Below, piece by piece: positions 27,721 to 36,469 of a stretch of 64,000 nt of DNA (the stretch's first letter is position 1; the number at the start of each line of letters is the position of its first letter). Under the pieces are notes generated by a model. The model had not been told where the DNA came from. It made no database searches and saw nothing but the letters and a program-made list of their open reading frames with translations. Made by a program: the position numbers and the translations under genes. The stretch covers positions 1 to 64,000 of the forward strand of contig NZ_JACHEO010000007.1 of assembly GCF_014201505.1 (NCBI RefSeq), in the 5' to 3' direction. The stretch is from Desulfoprunum benzoelyticum (GTDB lineage Bacteria > Desulfobacterota > Desulfobulbia > Desulfobulbales > Desulfocapsaceae).

Positions 27721-27988
27721 TCAACTGTTCTTTCAGTGATTTACTCATCGTAAAATGGAGCGTCCGCCGCTCCGGGATTTCCATTACCACGCCGGTTCGG
27801 GGATTCTTGGTGTTGCGCGGCCGTCGTTCCCTGGTTGAAAACGAGCCGAATCCCCGCAATTCGATCCGTCGTCCCTCTTTGAGGGCCTCGGCCATGGTTT
27901 CGAGGATAATGTCAACCGCCAGCCCGATATCCTGTTTCTGCTGGCCAAGTTCCATGCTCACCTTGTCGACGATATCTTTTTTCAGCAT
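27704..27988 (-). CDS. IHF/HU-family DNA-binding protein
   Basis: 94 residues from the ATG at 27988. The in-frame upstream extension is not supported by family length. It begins MLKKDIVDKVSMELGQQ and has the HU/IHF core GFGSFSTRERRPR and the DNA-bending arm NTKNPRTGVVMEIPERRTL. The arm proline is conserved (NPRTG), and the overall pattern is nearer to an IHF subunit than HU. It binds and bends DNA in the nucleoid. It is the gene after rpsA on the minus strand, a common pairing (rpsA-ihfB), although a terminator separates them here. It overlaps the converging YciO-like gene by 17 bases at the 3' ends. Confidence 0.92.
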   Translation of the reverse strand: MLKKDIVDKVSMELGQQKQDIGLAVDIILETMAEALKEGRRIELRGFGSFSTRERRPRNTKNPRTGVVMEIPERRTLHFTMSKSLKEQLISEKD

Positions 27989-28041
27989 TCCAGTCTCTCT
28001 CTGATCATCCTTCCACCATTCCGCAACGCCCCGTCCAGGTA

Positions 28042-28086
28042 TAAAAAAAGGTTGTTCCACCATTCTATCTCCGGTGGAACAACCTT
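28042..28086 (-). terminator. Rho-independent terminator after rpsA
   Basis: On the minus strand GGTTGTTCCACC and GGTGGAACAACC form a perfect 12-bp stem with a loop of about ten bases, followed by TTTTTTT. It lies 35 bases after the rpsA stop, between rpsA and the IHF-like gene. Confidence 0.9.
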
Positions 28087-28120
28087 TCGTCAACGGTTGC
28101 TTGCAGCCCGCAGAATGCGG

Positions 28121-29851
28121 TTATTCTCCATCCGACTGATTGCCGCTTTCAGCCGCAGCCTTCAACAGGTCGCCGAAGGTCGAGGGCGAGCTGTCCGCCT
28201 GGTCCTTCTCATGCTGTTTATAGCTTCCCACGGCCTGCGCTTCGTCATCCCCTTCGAGGGTCTTGACGGAGAGACCGATCTTGCGATCCTTGGCCGAGAC
28301 ATTGATGACGATCGCCTTCAACGTGTCGCCGACCTGGTACATGCCGACCGGGGTCTTGACCTTGTCCTTGCTGATCTCGGAAACATGGACCAGTCCCTCG
28401 ATGCCCTCTTCGAGTTTGACGAAGATGCCGAAATCGGTGACGTTGGTGATCGTTCCCTCAACCACCGTTCCCGACGGGTACTTGTTATAGGCAGCCTGCC
28501 ACGGATCGGGAACCATCTGCTTGATGCCCAGGGAGAAGCGCTCGTTCTCCTTGTCGATCTTCAGCACGACGGCCTGGATGGTTTCGCCCTTGGTGTATTT
28601 CTCGGACGGATGTTTGATCCGCTCGGTCCAGGACAGGTCGGAGACATGGATCAGGCCGTCGATACCCTCCTCGATGCCGATAAAGACGCCGAAATCGGTG
28701 ATGTTCTTGATCTTGCCCTCGATGATCGAGCCGACCGGATAGTTCTCGGTGACCAGATCCCACGGGTTCGGCTGGAGCTGTTTCATGCCGAGCGAGATGC
28801 GTTTGGTCTCGGTCTCGATGTTGAGCACCATGACCTCGACCTCGTCGCCGACCGCAACCATCTTGGAAGGATGGCGGGGCTTTTTCGACCAGGTCATCTC
28901 GGAGACATGGATCAGGCCCTCGACACCTTCCTCCAGTTCGACGAAGACACCGTAGTCGGTGATAGAGACAACCCGGCCGGCGGTCTTCTGGCCGACCGGA
29001 TAGCGGGAGATCACCGTCTCCCACGGATCTTCACGCAGCTGTTTGACACCGAGCGATACCCGGTCGTGCTCCTTGTCGTATTTGAGCACCTTGACCTCGA
29101 GCTCCTGGCCGACCTTGTACAGCTTCGACGGGTGCGAGACGCGTCCCCAGGACAGGTCGGTGATATGGCAGAGACCATCCATGCCGCCCATGTCGATGAA
29201 CAGACCGTAATCGGTGATATTGGTGATGGCCCCCTTGATGATCTGACCCTCCTCGAGCCTGGACCGCATCTTCTCGCGCAATTTGTTCCTTTCTTCCTCG
29301 AGAATGGCGCGACGGGAAATAACCACGTTGTTGCGCTTGCGGTTGAACTTGAGGATCTTGAACTCGAACGCCTGACCGATCAGAGCGTCGAGGTCCTTGA
29401 CCGGACGGAGATCGATCTGCGAATAGGGGAGAAACGCGGGAACGCCGATATCGACGGACATGCCGCCCTTGACCCTGCTTTCCACCTTGCCCTCGATCGT
29501 CCCATCGTTTTCCTGGATCTTGGCGATATCCTCCCAGACCTTGATGGCGATCGCCTTTTCCCGTGACAGAAGAAGACCACCCTCCTCCTTGCGCCGCTCG
29601 ACGAATACCTCGAAGGAATCTCCCACCTTGATCTCGGTTTCACTATCCTGGCGGAATTCGGCCTTGGAAATATAGCTCTCCGCCTTGTCGCCGACATCCA
29701 CAAGGTAAAAGTCGTCGACACTGCCGATGATGGTTCCTAACGCCACATCACCGACAGCGATAACCTTGTTGTTCTCTTCCATCTCGAAAAGCTCGGCAAA
29801 GCTCAGCTCTTCACTGTCATTATCCAGGGTTGATTGGTTCAGATCTGTCAT
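28121..29851 (-). CDS. rpsA: 30S ribosomal protein S1
   Basis: 576 residues from the ATG at 29851; the more upstream in-frame start at 29902 adds a tail not found in the family. Six S1 (OB-fold) repeats are evident, the later ones beginning with elements such as GAITNITDYGLFIDMGG, GRVVSITDYGVFVELEEG, GKIKNITDFGVFIGIEEG and GTITNVTDFGIFVKLEEG, each followed by GLIHVS-like strands. S1 binds mRNA leaders on the small subunit and is needed for translation of mRNAs with structured leaders. The number of repeats and the length are standard. Confidence 0.96.
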   Translation of the reverse strand: MTDLNQSTLDNDSEELSFAELFEMEENNKVIAVGDVALGTIIGSVDDFYLVDVGDKAESYISKAEFRQDSETEIKVGDSFEVFVERRKEEGGLLLSREKAIAIKVWEDIAKIQENDGTIEGKVESRVKGGMSVDIGVPAFLPYSQIDLRPVKDLDALIGQAFEFKILKFNRKRNNVVISRRAILEEERNKLREKMRSRLEEGQIIKGAITNITDYGLFIDMGGMDGLCHITDLSWGRVSHPSKLYKVGQELEVKVLKYDKEHDRVSLGVKQLREDPWETVISRYPVGQKTAGRVVSITDYGVFVELEEGVEGLIHVSEMTWSKKPRHPSKMVAVGDEVEVMVLNIETETKRISLGMKQLQPNPWDLVTENYPVGSIIEGKIKNITDFGVFIGIEEGIDGLIHVSDLSWTERIKHPSEKYTKGETIQAVVLKIDKENERFSLGIKQMVPDPWQAAYNKYPSGTVVEGTITNVTDFGIFVKLEEGIEGLVHVSEISKDKVKTPVGMYQVGDTLKAIVINVSAKDRKIGLSVKTLEGDDEAQAVGSYKQHEKDQADSSPSTFGDLLKAAAESGNQSDGE

Positions 29852-29904
29852 GGATTCGCTCGTATTTCGGCCAACAGGGCCAATGGGTTGAAGGTGCGAC
29901 ACAC

Positions 29905-29919
29905 CCTGTCCCAGACAGG
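29905..29919 (-). promoter_or_regulatory. Small hairpin in the rpsA leader
   Basis: CCTGTC-TGG-GACAGG on the minus strand forms a 6-bp stem with a three-base loop about 55 bases before the rpsA start. Ribosomal protein S1 often controls its own mRNA through leader structures. Assigning that here is inference. The rest of 29852-30067 shows no gene. Confidence 0.25.
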
Positions 29920-30067
29920 TTGCATCAAATAAATAGAGGTCGCGCTCCGAATAGAAGGCAACCTCCGCTCACAGCATAACACTATTTCATACCAAAAATT
30001 CCATCGCCAGACAAGTACTTCTTATCCAACCCCTCATCAATTGCCGAGGCAAGGTTTGGAAGAACGG

Positions 30068-31624
30068 CTATGCCGAATTGCCGGACGACCCACCCCGCTG
30101 GCCCGGCCGCCTTTTTCTCCGGCCCGACGACTGCCGGCGCGGCGCCTGTTCCCCCCGCTCCTGACGCGGGGCCGGGGCGCCTTTGGGGGGCGGCTGGAGC
30201 AGCCACTCGTCAGGCATCACGCACTCCAGTTTCCTGCCGATATACTCTTCGATCGCCGGAAGATAGAACGCCCCTTCCTCACAGGCAAAACTGACAGCGG
30301 TGCCGACCGCCCCGGCCCTCCCCGTCCGGCCGATGCGGTGGACATAATCTTCCGGTTCGTAGGGCAGGGTGTAGTTGACGGCGTAGGTGATCCCCTCGAT
30401 ATGAATGCCGCGGCCGGCGACATCGGTCGCCACCAGGACATTGGTCCGGCCGGTCCGGAAGCTTTCGAGACGGCTGGTCCGTTTGACCTGCGGCACCTCG
30501 CCGGACAGCAGCAGACATTCGACGCCGTTGCGCTGCAGACGGTCGCTGAGCCGCTTGGCCTCGTTCTTCATATTGGTAAAGACGATGATGCGCTCGTCTC
30601 GATGCCTGGCGATGAGGTTGTACAGCACGGTATACTTTTCATCGGCCGTGACCAGATACACGATCTGCTTCACCGTGGCGACGACGACCTGCTCGACCTC
30701 GGCCTCCACCGTCCGCGGATGGACGCACCACTGGGACGCCAGATGCTTGACGTCTTCGGACAGCGTCGCCGAGAAGAGCAGGGTCTGGCGCTCCTCCTTT
30801 TTCGGCAGGCGGCCGATAATGCGGCGGACGTCGGGGATAAACCCCATATCGAGCATCCGGTCCGCCTCATCGATGACCATGATCCCGCAGCCGTCGAGGG
30901 AAAGAATGCCCTTGCCGAGGAAATCGAGGAGGCGGCCGGGGGTCGCGACGACGATATCGGTTGTCCCCCGCGTCAGGTCGTTCATCTGGGCCTGGTAGTC
31001 CGTCCCGCCAAACACGGCGGTGACCCGGAGCCCCGTATACTTTGCCAATGCCACCCCGTCCCTGGCAATCTGCAGCACCAGCTCACGGGTCGGCGCGATC
31101 ACCAGCGCCCGCGGCCGCTTCCCCTCACGATCGTCCCGCATCAGGCGGGCAAGAATCGCCACGAGAAACACCGCGCTCTTGCCGGTGCCGGTGTTCGCCT
31201 TGCCGATCAGGTCGTGTCCGGCCAGAACCTCAGGCAGCGATTTTTCCTGGATCGGCGTGCAGTAGCGAAAATCGAGATCGGCGATACCATGCATGACCTC
31301 CGGGGGAATATCGAAATCATGGAATCGAGTCTGCCCGGCGATCGGCTCGACCGCAAACTGATCGATGGTCCAGGCGGACTCGACCTCAACGGCGGCAGGG
31401 GGGCGAGGATCCCGTCTTTTCCTTTTTCTTCCCGGCCGCTCCTGCCCCTCGGCCGGCTGATTGTCCCGAACGACCGGCGCAACCGGGACCTCCATGGTCG
31501 ACAGATCTTCAGCCGGTCTCTCCACAGCTTGCCGGCGGCCGAACAGCTGCCTCGAATGCAGGCGTCCAGCCCGCGCCAGGTTCCGTATTTTTCTCCCCGC
31601 AGAGAGAACAATTCTTTTAATCAT
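30068..31624 (-). CDS. DEAD-box ATP-dependent RNA helicase (RhlB/RhlE-like)
   Basis: 518 residues from the ATG at 31624. An in-frame ATG at 31684 has GGAGA closer by and cannot be excluded. Motifs in order: Q motif YCTPIQEKSLP, motif I ANTGTGKSA (Asn in place of the usual Gln before TGTGK), Ia PTRELVLQ, Ib TPGRLLD, II DEADRMLDMGF, III SATLS, IV IIVFTNMK, V ATDVAGRGIHI and VI HRIGRTGRAG. A basic N-terminal region (1-90) and a Lys/Arg/Gly-rich tail, RRQSSGRRKRRPGQRGG, probably bind RNA. It unwinds RNA duplexes in ribosome assembly or mRNA decay. It lies upstream of rpsA on the same strand. Confidence 0.9.
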   Translation of the reverse strand: MIKRIVLSAGRKIRNLARAGRLHSRQLFGRRQAVERPAEDLSTMEVPVAPVVRDNQPAEGQERPGRKRKRRDPRPPAAVEVESAWTIDQFAVEPIAGQTRFHDFDIPPEVMHGIADLDFRYCTPIQEKSLPEVLAGHDLIGKANTGTGKSAVFLVAILARLMRDDREGKRPRALVIAPTRELVLQIARDGVALAKYTGLRVTAVFGGTDYQAQMNDLTRGTTDIVVATPGRLLDFLGKGILSLDGCGIMVIDEADRMLDMGFIPDVRRIIGRLPKKEERQTLLFSATLSEDVKHLASQWCVHPRTVEAEVEQVVVATVKQIVYLVTADEKYTVLYNLIARHRDERIIVFTNMKNEAKRLSDRLQRNGVECLLLSGEVPQVKRTSRLESFRTGRTNVLVATDVAGRGIHIEGITYAVNYTLPYEPEDYVHRIGRTGRAGAVGTAVSFACEEGAFYLPAIEEYIGRKLECVMPDEWLLQPPPKGAPAPRQERGEQAPRRQSSGRRKRRPGQRGGSSGNSA

Positions 31625-31810
31625 ATCAAATAAATAATACCAATAAATGAAATTCGGGCGATACGCCCTGGGGCATCCCCCCATTCTCCGGCCCTACCGG
31701 CCAGAGCGATGGAAGACGGTTTCGGCAATCGAGAAGCGACGATCGAAGACGACAGGGCTCAAGCGCCTCGGATCGACTCCAACCGTGCCAGCACAGCGCA
31801 ACGCAGACCG

Positions 31811-32491
31811 CTATCTCCCGACCAGGCGGAGTTCCTCCATCAGCGGGCCGAAGAGCGCCTCGTATTCGGGGATCGTCTTGCGCAGCAGCAGGGAAAAGCG
31901 TGGGATATCTTTGTCATTGACGACGAGGTTGGCAGAACAGGCCAGCGCCTGCAGATTATACATCGTGCTGAACTCGCTGCCGATCAGAACATAGAAGATA
32001 TACCTTCTCTTCGCCATGTTCATCGCTCTCATAAAACTATGGAACGTCCCCTCGAGTCCGGAATTTTCAAACTGCGAATGCAGAACCACCGAGGCGTAAT
32101 TGACGAACTGCATCCTGGTCATGCCATCCTCGGGCGATTCCGCCACTTCCACCTTGTAGCCGAGTTTCTCGAGATCGGCGACAACAGTGGTACGCGCCGG
32201 CAGGCCGGCCATCAGCACCAGGGCCCGCGGCACCTCCTCGACCGTCTCGGCCTCCTCGAAGTCCTCTTCCTTGAGCCAGGAGATATCCGGGGGATCAGGA
32301 GGCCGGACGACGACTTTTTGCTGACTGGCCGGAACCGCTTTTCCCGCCATCGCCGCATCGATACCAAACGGTTGCGCGCATTGGATGCACTTGACTCGCA
32401 GTTGCTGCCCCGGCGCCAGGGCCTCGAGGCTGCTCTGGATCTTGCCGCCGAGTTTCATCTGTTTTCCGCAGTGCGGACAGTTCACGTTCAT
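31811..32491 (-). CDS. Zinc-ribbon protein with a receiver-like C-terminal domain
   Basis: 226 residues. The N-terminus begins MNVNCPHCGKQMKL and has a second pair VKCIQCAQPF, forming a four-Cys zinc ribbon (about 5-45). After a Pro/Glu linker the C-terminal half (about 85-226) looks like a REC-type alpha/beta fold (RALVLMAGLPARTTVVADLE, LEKLGYKVEVAESPEDGM), but no conserved phosphoacceptor Asp is clear. GGAGG precedes the start. It directly follows pilT (61 bases) and probably acts with type IV pilus retraction. A pilus-associated regulatory role is inference. Confidence 0.75.
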   Translation of the reverse strand: MNVNCPHCGKQMKLGGKIQSSLEALAPGQQLRVKCIQCAQPFGIDAAMAGKAVPASQQKVVVRPPDPPDISWLKEEDFEEAETVEEVPRALVLMAGLPARTTVVADLEKLGYKVEVAESPEDGMTRMQFVNYASVVLHSQFENSGLEGTFHSFMRAMNMAKRRYIFYVLIGSEFSTMYNLQALACSANLVVNDKDIPRFSLLLRKTIPEYEALFGPLMEELRLVGR

Positions 32492-32552
32492 ATCGCCCTC
32501 TCCTCCGGCCCCATGTAGACATCATCTTCGCTTACCATTGCCCGCCCCCCAT

Positions 32553-33728
32553 CTACCGGCGAAACCTGCCCCGCTCCTCTTCTTCCTCCATCGCCAGACC
32601 GGTCAGCGACGTCGTCGCCTCGCCGCGTTCCGATTTCAGCCGGTCGAGGCCGCGGTTCATCTCGTTGCGATGCGAACAGTAGGTGATCGCGGTCTTCTCC
32701 GTCACCAGGTTCTGGCTGTACAACTCGAGGATGTGCTGGTCAAAGGTGCGCATGTTCAAGGCCGAGCCTTCCCTGACGATGTTGTAGAACGTCTTTTCTT
32801 CGGTCTCCCCGTTGAGGATGAGGTCCTTGACCCGCAGACTGGTGCAGAGAATCTCCATCGCCGCCACCCGGCCGCCGCCGATCTTCGGCAGCAGGCGCTG
32901 ACTGACGATCCAGCGGATGGTATCAACCAGACGGTTGCGGATCTGCGGCTGTTCCTCCTGCTCGAACATACTGAGGATACGGTTGATCGTCTGACCGGCA
33001 TCGATGGTATGCAGGGTCGAGAGGACGAGATGACCGGTCTCCGCCGCCGTCATCGCGATCTCCATGGTCTCGCGGTCACGCATCTCGCCGACCAGGATGA
33101 CCTTCGGCGCCTGGCGCAGAGCGGCGCGCAGACCGACGGCGAAGGCGCTGAAGTCACTGCCCAGTTCACGCTGGTTGAAAGTCGCCTTGTGCTGGGGATG
33201 AACGTACTCGATCGGATCCTCGAGCGTCACCACATGAACGGCCCGCTCATGGTTGATCCGGTCGAGCAGCGCCGCCAGCGACGTCGTCTTGCCGGTGCCA
33301 GTGGCGCCGGTAAACAGGATCAGGCCGTTGATCTCCCGCGCCATTTTGTCGAAGGCCGGCGGGAAGTTCATGTTCTCGATGGTCGGGATCTGGGATTCGA
33401 GCTTACGCAGAACAGTCGTGTAATACCCCTTCTGGCTGAAAATATTGACCCTGAAGCGTGCCGTGTTGCCGAGGGCATACGGCAGGTCGCACGAGCCGTG
33501 CTCCACCAGGTCGGTAAGCAACCGTTTATTGTTGCCGATCAGGTTGAGAGCAAAGGTCTCGGTCTGAAACGGGGTAAGCTCGCGCACCGGCGGCTCGACC
33601 GCCACGGGAACAAGTTGCCCGGCCGACTCGACCTGCAGGGTTTTTCCCACCGTGATGTTGAGGTCAGAGACGTTGCTGTTGGACTCGAGCATCGCGGTAA
33701 TCCAGTAATCGATTTCTGTCTTTTTCAT
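32553..33728 (-). CDS. pilT: Type IV pilus retraction ATPase (PilT/PilU)
   Basis: 391 residues with AGGAGG seven bases before the ATG. The N-terminal PAS-like domain (1-100) is followed by the secretion ATPase core: Walker A GATGTGKT (141-148), Asp box VTLEDPIEYVHP (167-178), Walker B ILVGEMRDRET (211-221) and His box TGHLVLSTLHT (231-241). The C-terminal segment carries the Glu-rich tail EEEEERGRFRR. It hydrolyses ATP at the pilus base to depolymerise pilin. It is slightly longer than PilT (about 345) and its tail is PilU-like, so it could be PilU. The zinc-ribbon gene follows on the same strand. Confidence 0.92.
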   Translation of the reverse strand: MKKTEIDYWITAMLESNSNVSDLNITVGKTLQVESAGQLVPVAVEPPVRELTPFQTETFALNLIGNNKRLLTDLVEHGSCDLPYALGNTARFRVNIFSQKGYYTTVLRKLESQIPTIENMNFPPAFDKMAREINGLILFTGATGTGKTTSLAALLDRINHERAVHVVTLEDPIEYVHPQHKATFNQRELGSDFSAFAVGLRAALRQAPKVILVGEMRDRETMEIAMTAAETGHLVLSTLHTIDAGQTINRILSMFEQEEQPQIRNRLVDTIRWIVSQRLLPKIGGGRVAAMEILCTSLRVKDLILNGETEEKTFYNIVREGSALNMRTFDQHILELYSQNLVTEKTAITYCSHRNEMNRGLDRLKSERGEATTSLTGLAMEEEEERGRFRR

Positions 33729-33876
33729 CGCCGCCTCCTGAAAAAATGTGCAATACCACTAATTTTCATAGTATATTGCGAACAAAGAAACAAGAAATAT
33801 ACCGCATGTTCATTTTTTTTCTGCCGTATCCGGCCCGCATCACGACCGGACCGGCAGACCGCATAAGGAGTCCAGC

Positions 33877-35712
33877 ATGGCAATCCCTCTCCGCAGCGCC
33901 ACCACCACCCAGGGCCGGAGGATGGCCGGCGCCCGCAGCCTGTGGCGGGCCAACGGCATGACCGAGGAGCAGATCGGCATGCCGGTCATCGCGATCGTCA
34001 ATTCCTTCACCCAGTTCGTCCCGGGCCACGTCCACCTCCACGACATCGGCCAGCAGATCAAGAAGATCATCGCCGATCTCGGCTGTTTCGCCGCCGAGTT
34101 CAACACCATCGCCATCGACGACGGCATCGCCATGGGTCATGACGGGATGCTCTACTCCCTGCCGTCGCGCGAACTGATCGCCGACAGCGTCGAGTATATG
34201 TGCAACGCCCACACCGCCGACGCGATGATCTGCATCAGCAACTGCGACAAGATCACCCCCGGGATGCTGATGGCGGCGATGCGCCTCAACATCCCGGCGA
34301 TCTTCGTCTCCGGCGGGCCGATGGAGGCCGGAGTCGACGGCGACAAGCGCTACGACCTGATCGATGCGATGGTCATGGCCGCCGACCGCAACGTCGACGA
34401 CACGACGGTCGAGCGGGTCGAACGCTGCGCCTGCCCCACCTGCGGCTGCTGCTCCGGGATGTTCACCGCCAACTCGATGAACTGCCTCAACGAGGCCCTC
34501 GGCCTGGCCCTGCCCGGCAACGGGACGGTGCTGGCGACCCATGCCGACCGCCTCGGCCTGTTCCGGCAGGCGGCCGAACGCATCGTCGCGATGGCCCGGG
34601 CCTGGTACGACGACGAGGATCATTCGGTCCTGCCGCGGACCATCGCCAGCCGCGCCGCCTTCCTCAACGCCATGTCGCTCGACATCGCCATGGGGGGATC
34701 GTCGAACACCGTCCTCCATCTGCTGGCGATCGCCCAGGAGGCCGGCGTCGATTTCACGATGGAGGACATCGACGCCTTGTCGCGCCGGGTCCCCAACCTC
34801 TGCAAAGTCGCCCCGACCTCCCACTTCCACATGGAGGACGTCAACCGGGCCGGCGGCATCATGGCCATCCTCGGCGAACTCGACCGGGCCGGCCTCCTCG
34901 ACACGAGCGTGTCGAGGGTCGACAGCCCGACCCTGGCGGCGACCCTCGACGCCTGGGACATCATGCGGCCCTCGTGCAGCCGCGAGGCGGAGGCCATCTA
35001 CCGCGGCGCCCCCGGCGGCCGGATCAACCTCGTCCTCGGCTCGCAGGACAACCGCTACCCCGAGCCCGACCGCGACCGGGAAAAGGGCTGCATCCGCGAC
35101 CTGGCCCACTGCTACACCCGCGATGGCGGGCTGGCCGTGCTGTTCGGCAACATCGCCGAACGCGGCTGCATCGTCAAGACCGCCGGCGTCGATCCCTCGA
35201 TCTTCGCCTTTTCCGGCACGGCCCGGGTATTCGACTCCCAGGAGGCCGCCTGCGACGCCATCCTCGACGGCGCCATCACCGCCGGCAACGTCGTGATCAT
35301 CCGCTATGAGGGACCGAAGGGCGGCCCGGGGATGCAGGAGATGCTCTACCCGACCTCCTACCTCAAGTCGGTCCATCTCGGTGCCGCCTGCGCCCTGGTC
35401 ACCGACGGCCGCTTCTCCGGCGGCACCTCCGGCCTGTCGATCGGCCACGTCTCACCGGAGGCGGCGGCGGGGGGGGCGATCGCCCTGGTCGAAGACGGCG
35501 ACGTCATCGACATCGACATCCCGCAGCGGACGATCAGCGTCAGGGTCGCCCCGGATGTCCTCATCGCCCGCAGGCAGGAAGTGGAAAAGAAAGGGTCCCG
35601 GGCCTATGCCCCGGCCGAACGCCAGCGTACGGTTTCCAAGGCCCTGCAGGCCTATGCCCTGTTTGCCGCTTCGGCCGACAAGGGGGCGGTCCGAATTTTA
35701 CCAGAGAATTAA
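33877..35712 (+). CDS. ilvD: Dihydroxy-acid dehydratase
   Basis: 611 residues, the long form of the family. Family motifs: [28 protein letters not shown] with iron-sulfur Cys, [14 protein letters not shown], and a C-terminal [15 protein letters not shown]. It dehydrates 2,3-dihydroxy-isovalerate and 2,3-dihydroxy-3-methylvalerate to the 2-oxo acids in valine and isoleucine synthesis, using an iron-sulfur cluster. AAGGAG lies eight bases before the ATG. yedF starts three bases after its stop codon, an unusual partnership suggesting co-translation. It is divergent from pilT. Confidence 0.96.
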   Translation: MAIPLRSATTTQGRRMAGARSLWRANGMTEEQIGMPVIAIVNSFTQFVPGHVHLHDIGQQIKKIIADLGCFAAEFNTIAIDDGIAMGHDGMLYSLPSRELIADSVEYMCNAHTADAMICISNCDKITPGMLMAAMRLNIPAIFVSGGPMEAGVDGDKRYDLIDAMVMAADRNVDDTTVERVERCACPTCGCCSGMFTANSMNCLNEALGLALPGNGTVLATHADRLGLFRQAAERIVAMARAWYDDEDHSVLPRTIASRAAFLNAMSLDIAMGGSSNTVLHLLAIAQEAGVDFTMEDIDALSRRVPNLCKVAPTSHFHMEDVNRAGGIMAILGELDRAGLLDTSVSRVDSPTLAATLDAWDIMRPSCSREAEAIYRGAPGGRINLVLGSQDNRYPEPDRDREKGCIRDLAHCYTRDGGLAVLFGNIAERGCIVKTAGVDPSIFAFSGTARVFDSQEAACDAILDGAITAGNVVIIRYEGPKGGPGMQEMLYPTSYLKSVHLGAACALVTDGRFSGGTSGLSIGHVSPEAAAGGAIALVEDGDVIDIDIPQRTISVRVAPDVLIARRQEVEKKGSRAYAPAERQRTVSKALQAYALFAASADKGAVRILPEN

Positions 35713-35715
35713 CCG

Positions 35716-36327
35716 ATGAAGATTATCGATTGCCGGGGCATGAACTGCCCCGAACCGGTCCTGCAGACCAGGCAGGCCATGGCGGCCGGGGCGCCGGAAG
35801 GGCTGGCCGTCATCGTCGACAACGAGGGCTCGAAAGACAACGTCGAGCGCTTCGCCCGCAGCCAGGGCTGCACCACGACCGTCACGGTCCTTGCCGACGG
35901 TCAGTACCGGGTCGAGATCAGCGGGATTACGGCCGGAGCGGCGTCGACCGAGGTCGATCCCGCCGTGCTCACCTGTCCCCCGACGACGATCGGACCGGTC
36001 TGCATCATCCCGGCCGACTCGATGGGCCGGGGCAGCGAGGAGCTGGGATGGGCCCTGCTCCAGAACTACGTCAAGACCCTCAGGGAGCTGTCGCCGCTGC
36101 CGAGCAGGATCTTCTTCTACAACGGCGGGGTGAAAATCGTCGCCACCGACAACAAGGCGGTCGAGGCGGTCATCGAGATGGAGCGGCGCGGGGTGGAAAT
36201 CTGGGCCTGCGGCACCTGCCTCGAGTATTTCCATCTGGAAAAGGACCTGAAGGTCGGCCGGATCACCAACATGTTCGACATCGTCAATACCATGGCCACG
36301 GCCGCCCGGGTCATCAGCCCGTACTGA
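35716..36327 (+). CDS. yedF: Sulfurtransferase-like protein YedF (TusA plus DsrE-like)
   Basis: 203 residues. The N-terminal TusA-like domain (1-75) has the Cys-Pro motif MNCPEPV with C11 as the sulfur/selenium-carrying thiol. The C-terminal DsrE/DsrF-like half (about 90-203) carries WACGTCLEYF with two Cys. The family is found in many organisms that use selenium metabolism and is proposed to supply selenium or sulfur. That is family knowledge, not shown here. Start codon three bases after ilvD. No sel genes are in the window. Confidence 0.85.
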   Translation: MKIIDCRGMNCPEPVLQTRQAMAAGAPEGLAVIVDNEGSKDNVERFARSQGCTTTVTVLADGQYRVEISGITAGAASTEVDPAVLTCPPTTIGPVCIIPADSMGRGSEELGWALLQNYVKTLRELSPLPSRIFFYNGGVKIVATDNKAVEAVIEMERRGVEIWACGTCLEYFHLEKDLKVGRITNMFDIVNTMATAARVISPY

Positions 36328-36469
36328 GCCGCGGCCGGAGGACTGCCTCCACGCGCCCTGCCCGTCGCCGGCAGCCCCGGATTCCTGCAGGTATTCCGGC
36401 GGCAAATCGATTACAATACCGCATGCACGCTGCCGACCGCTTCACCTTTTCCACTGAAGGGATGATCCT

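Noticed and set aside
29982-30206. 74-codon minus-strand frame crossing the helicase 3' end
   Set aside because: Out of frame with the helicase and rich in Ala, Pro and Gly; most of it is a shadow of the basic tail.
33766-35448. 560-codon minus-strand frame opposite ilvD
   Set aside because: Antisense shadow; ilvD has all family motifs.
35716-36327. Selenocysteine use near yedF
   Set aside because: I found no gene broken by an in-frame TGA with a following hairpin, and no sel genes are present.
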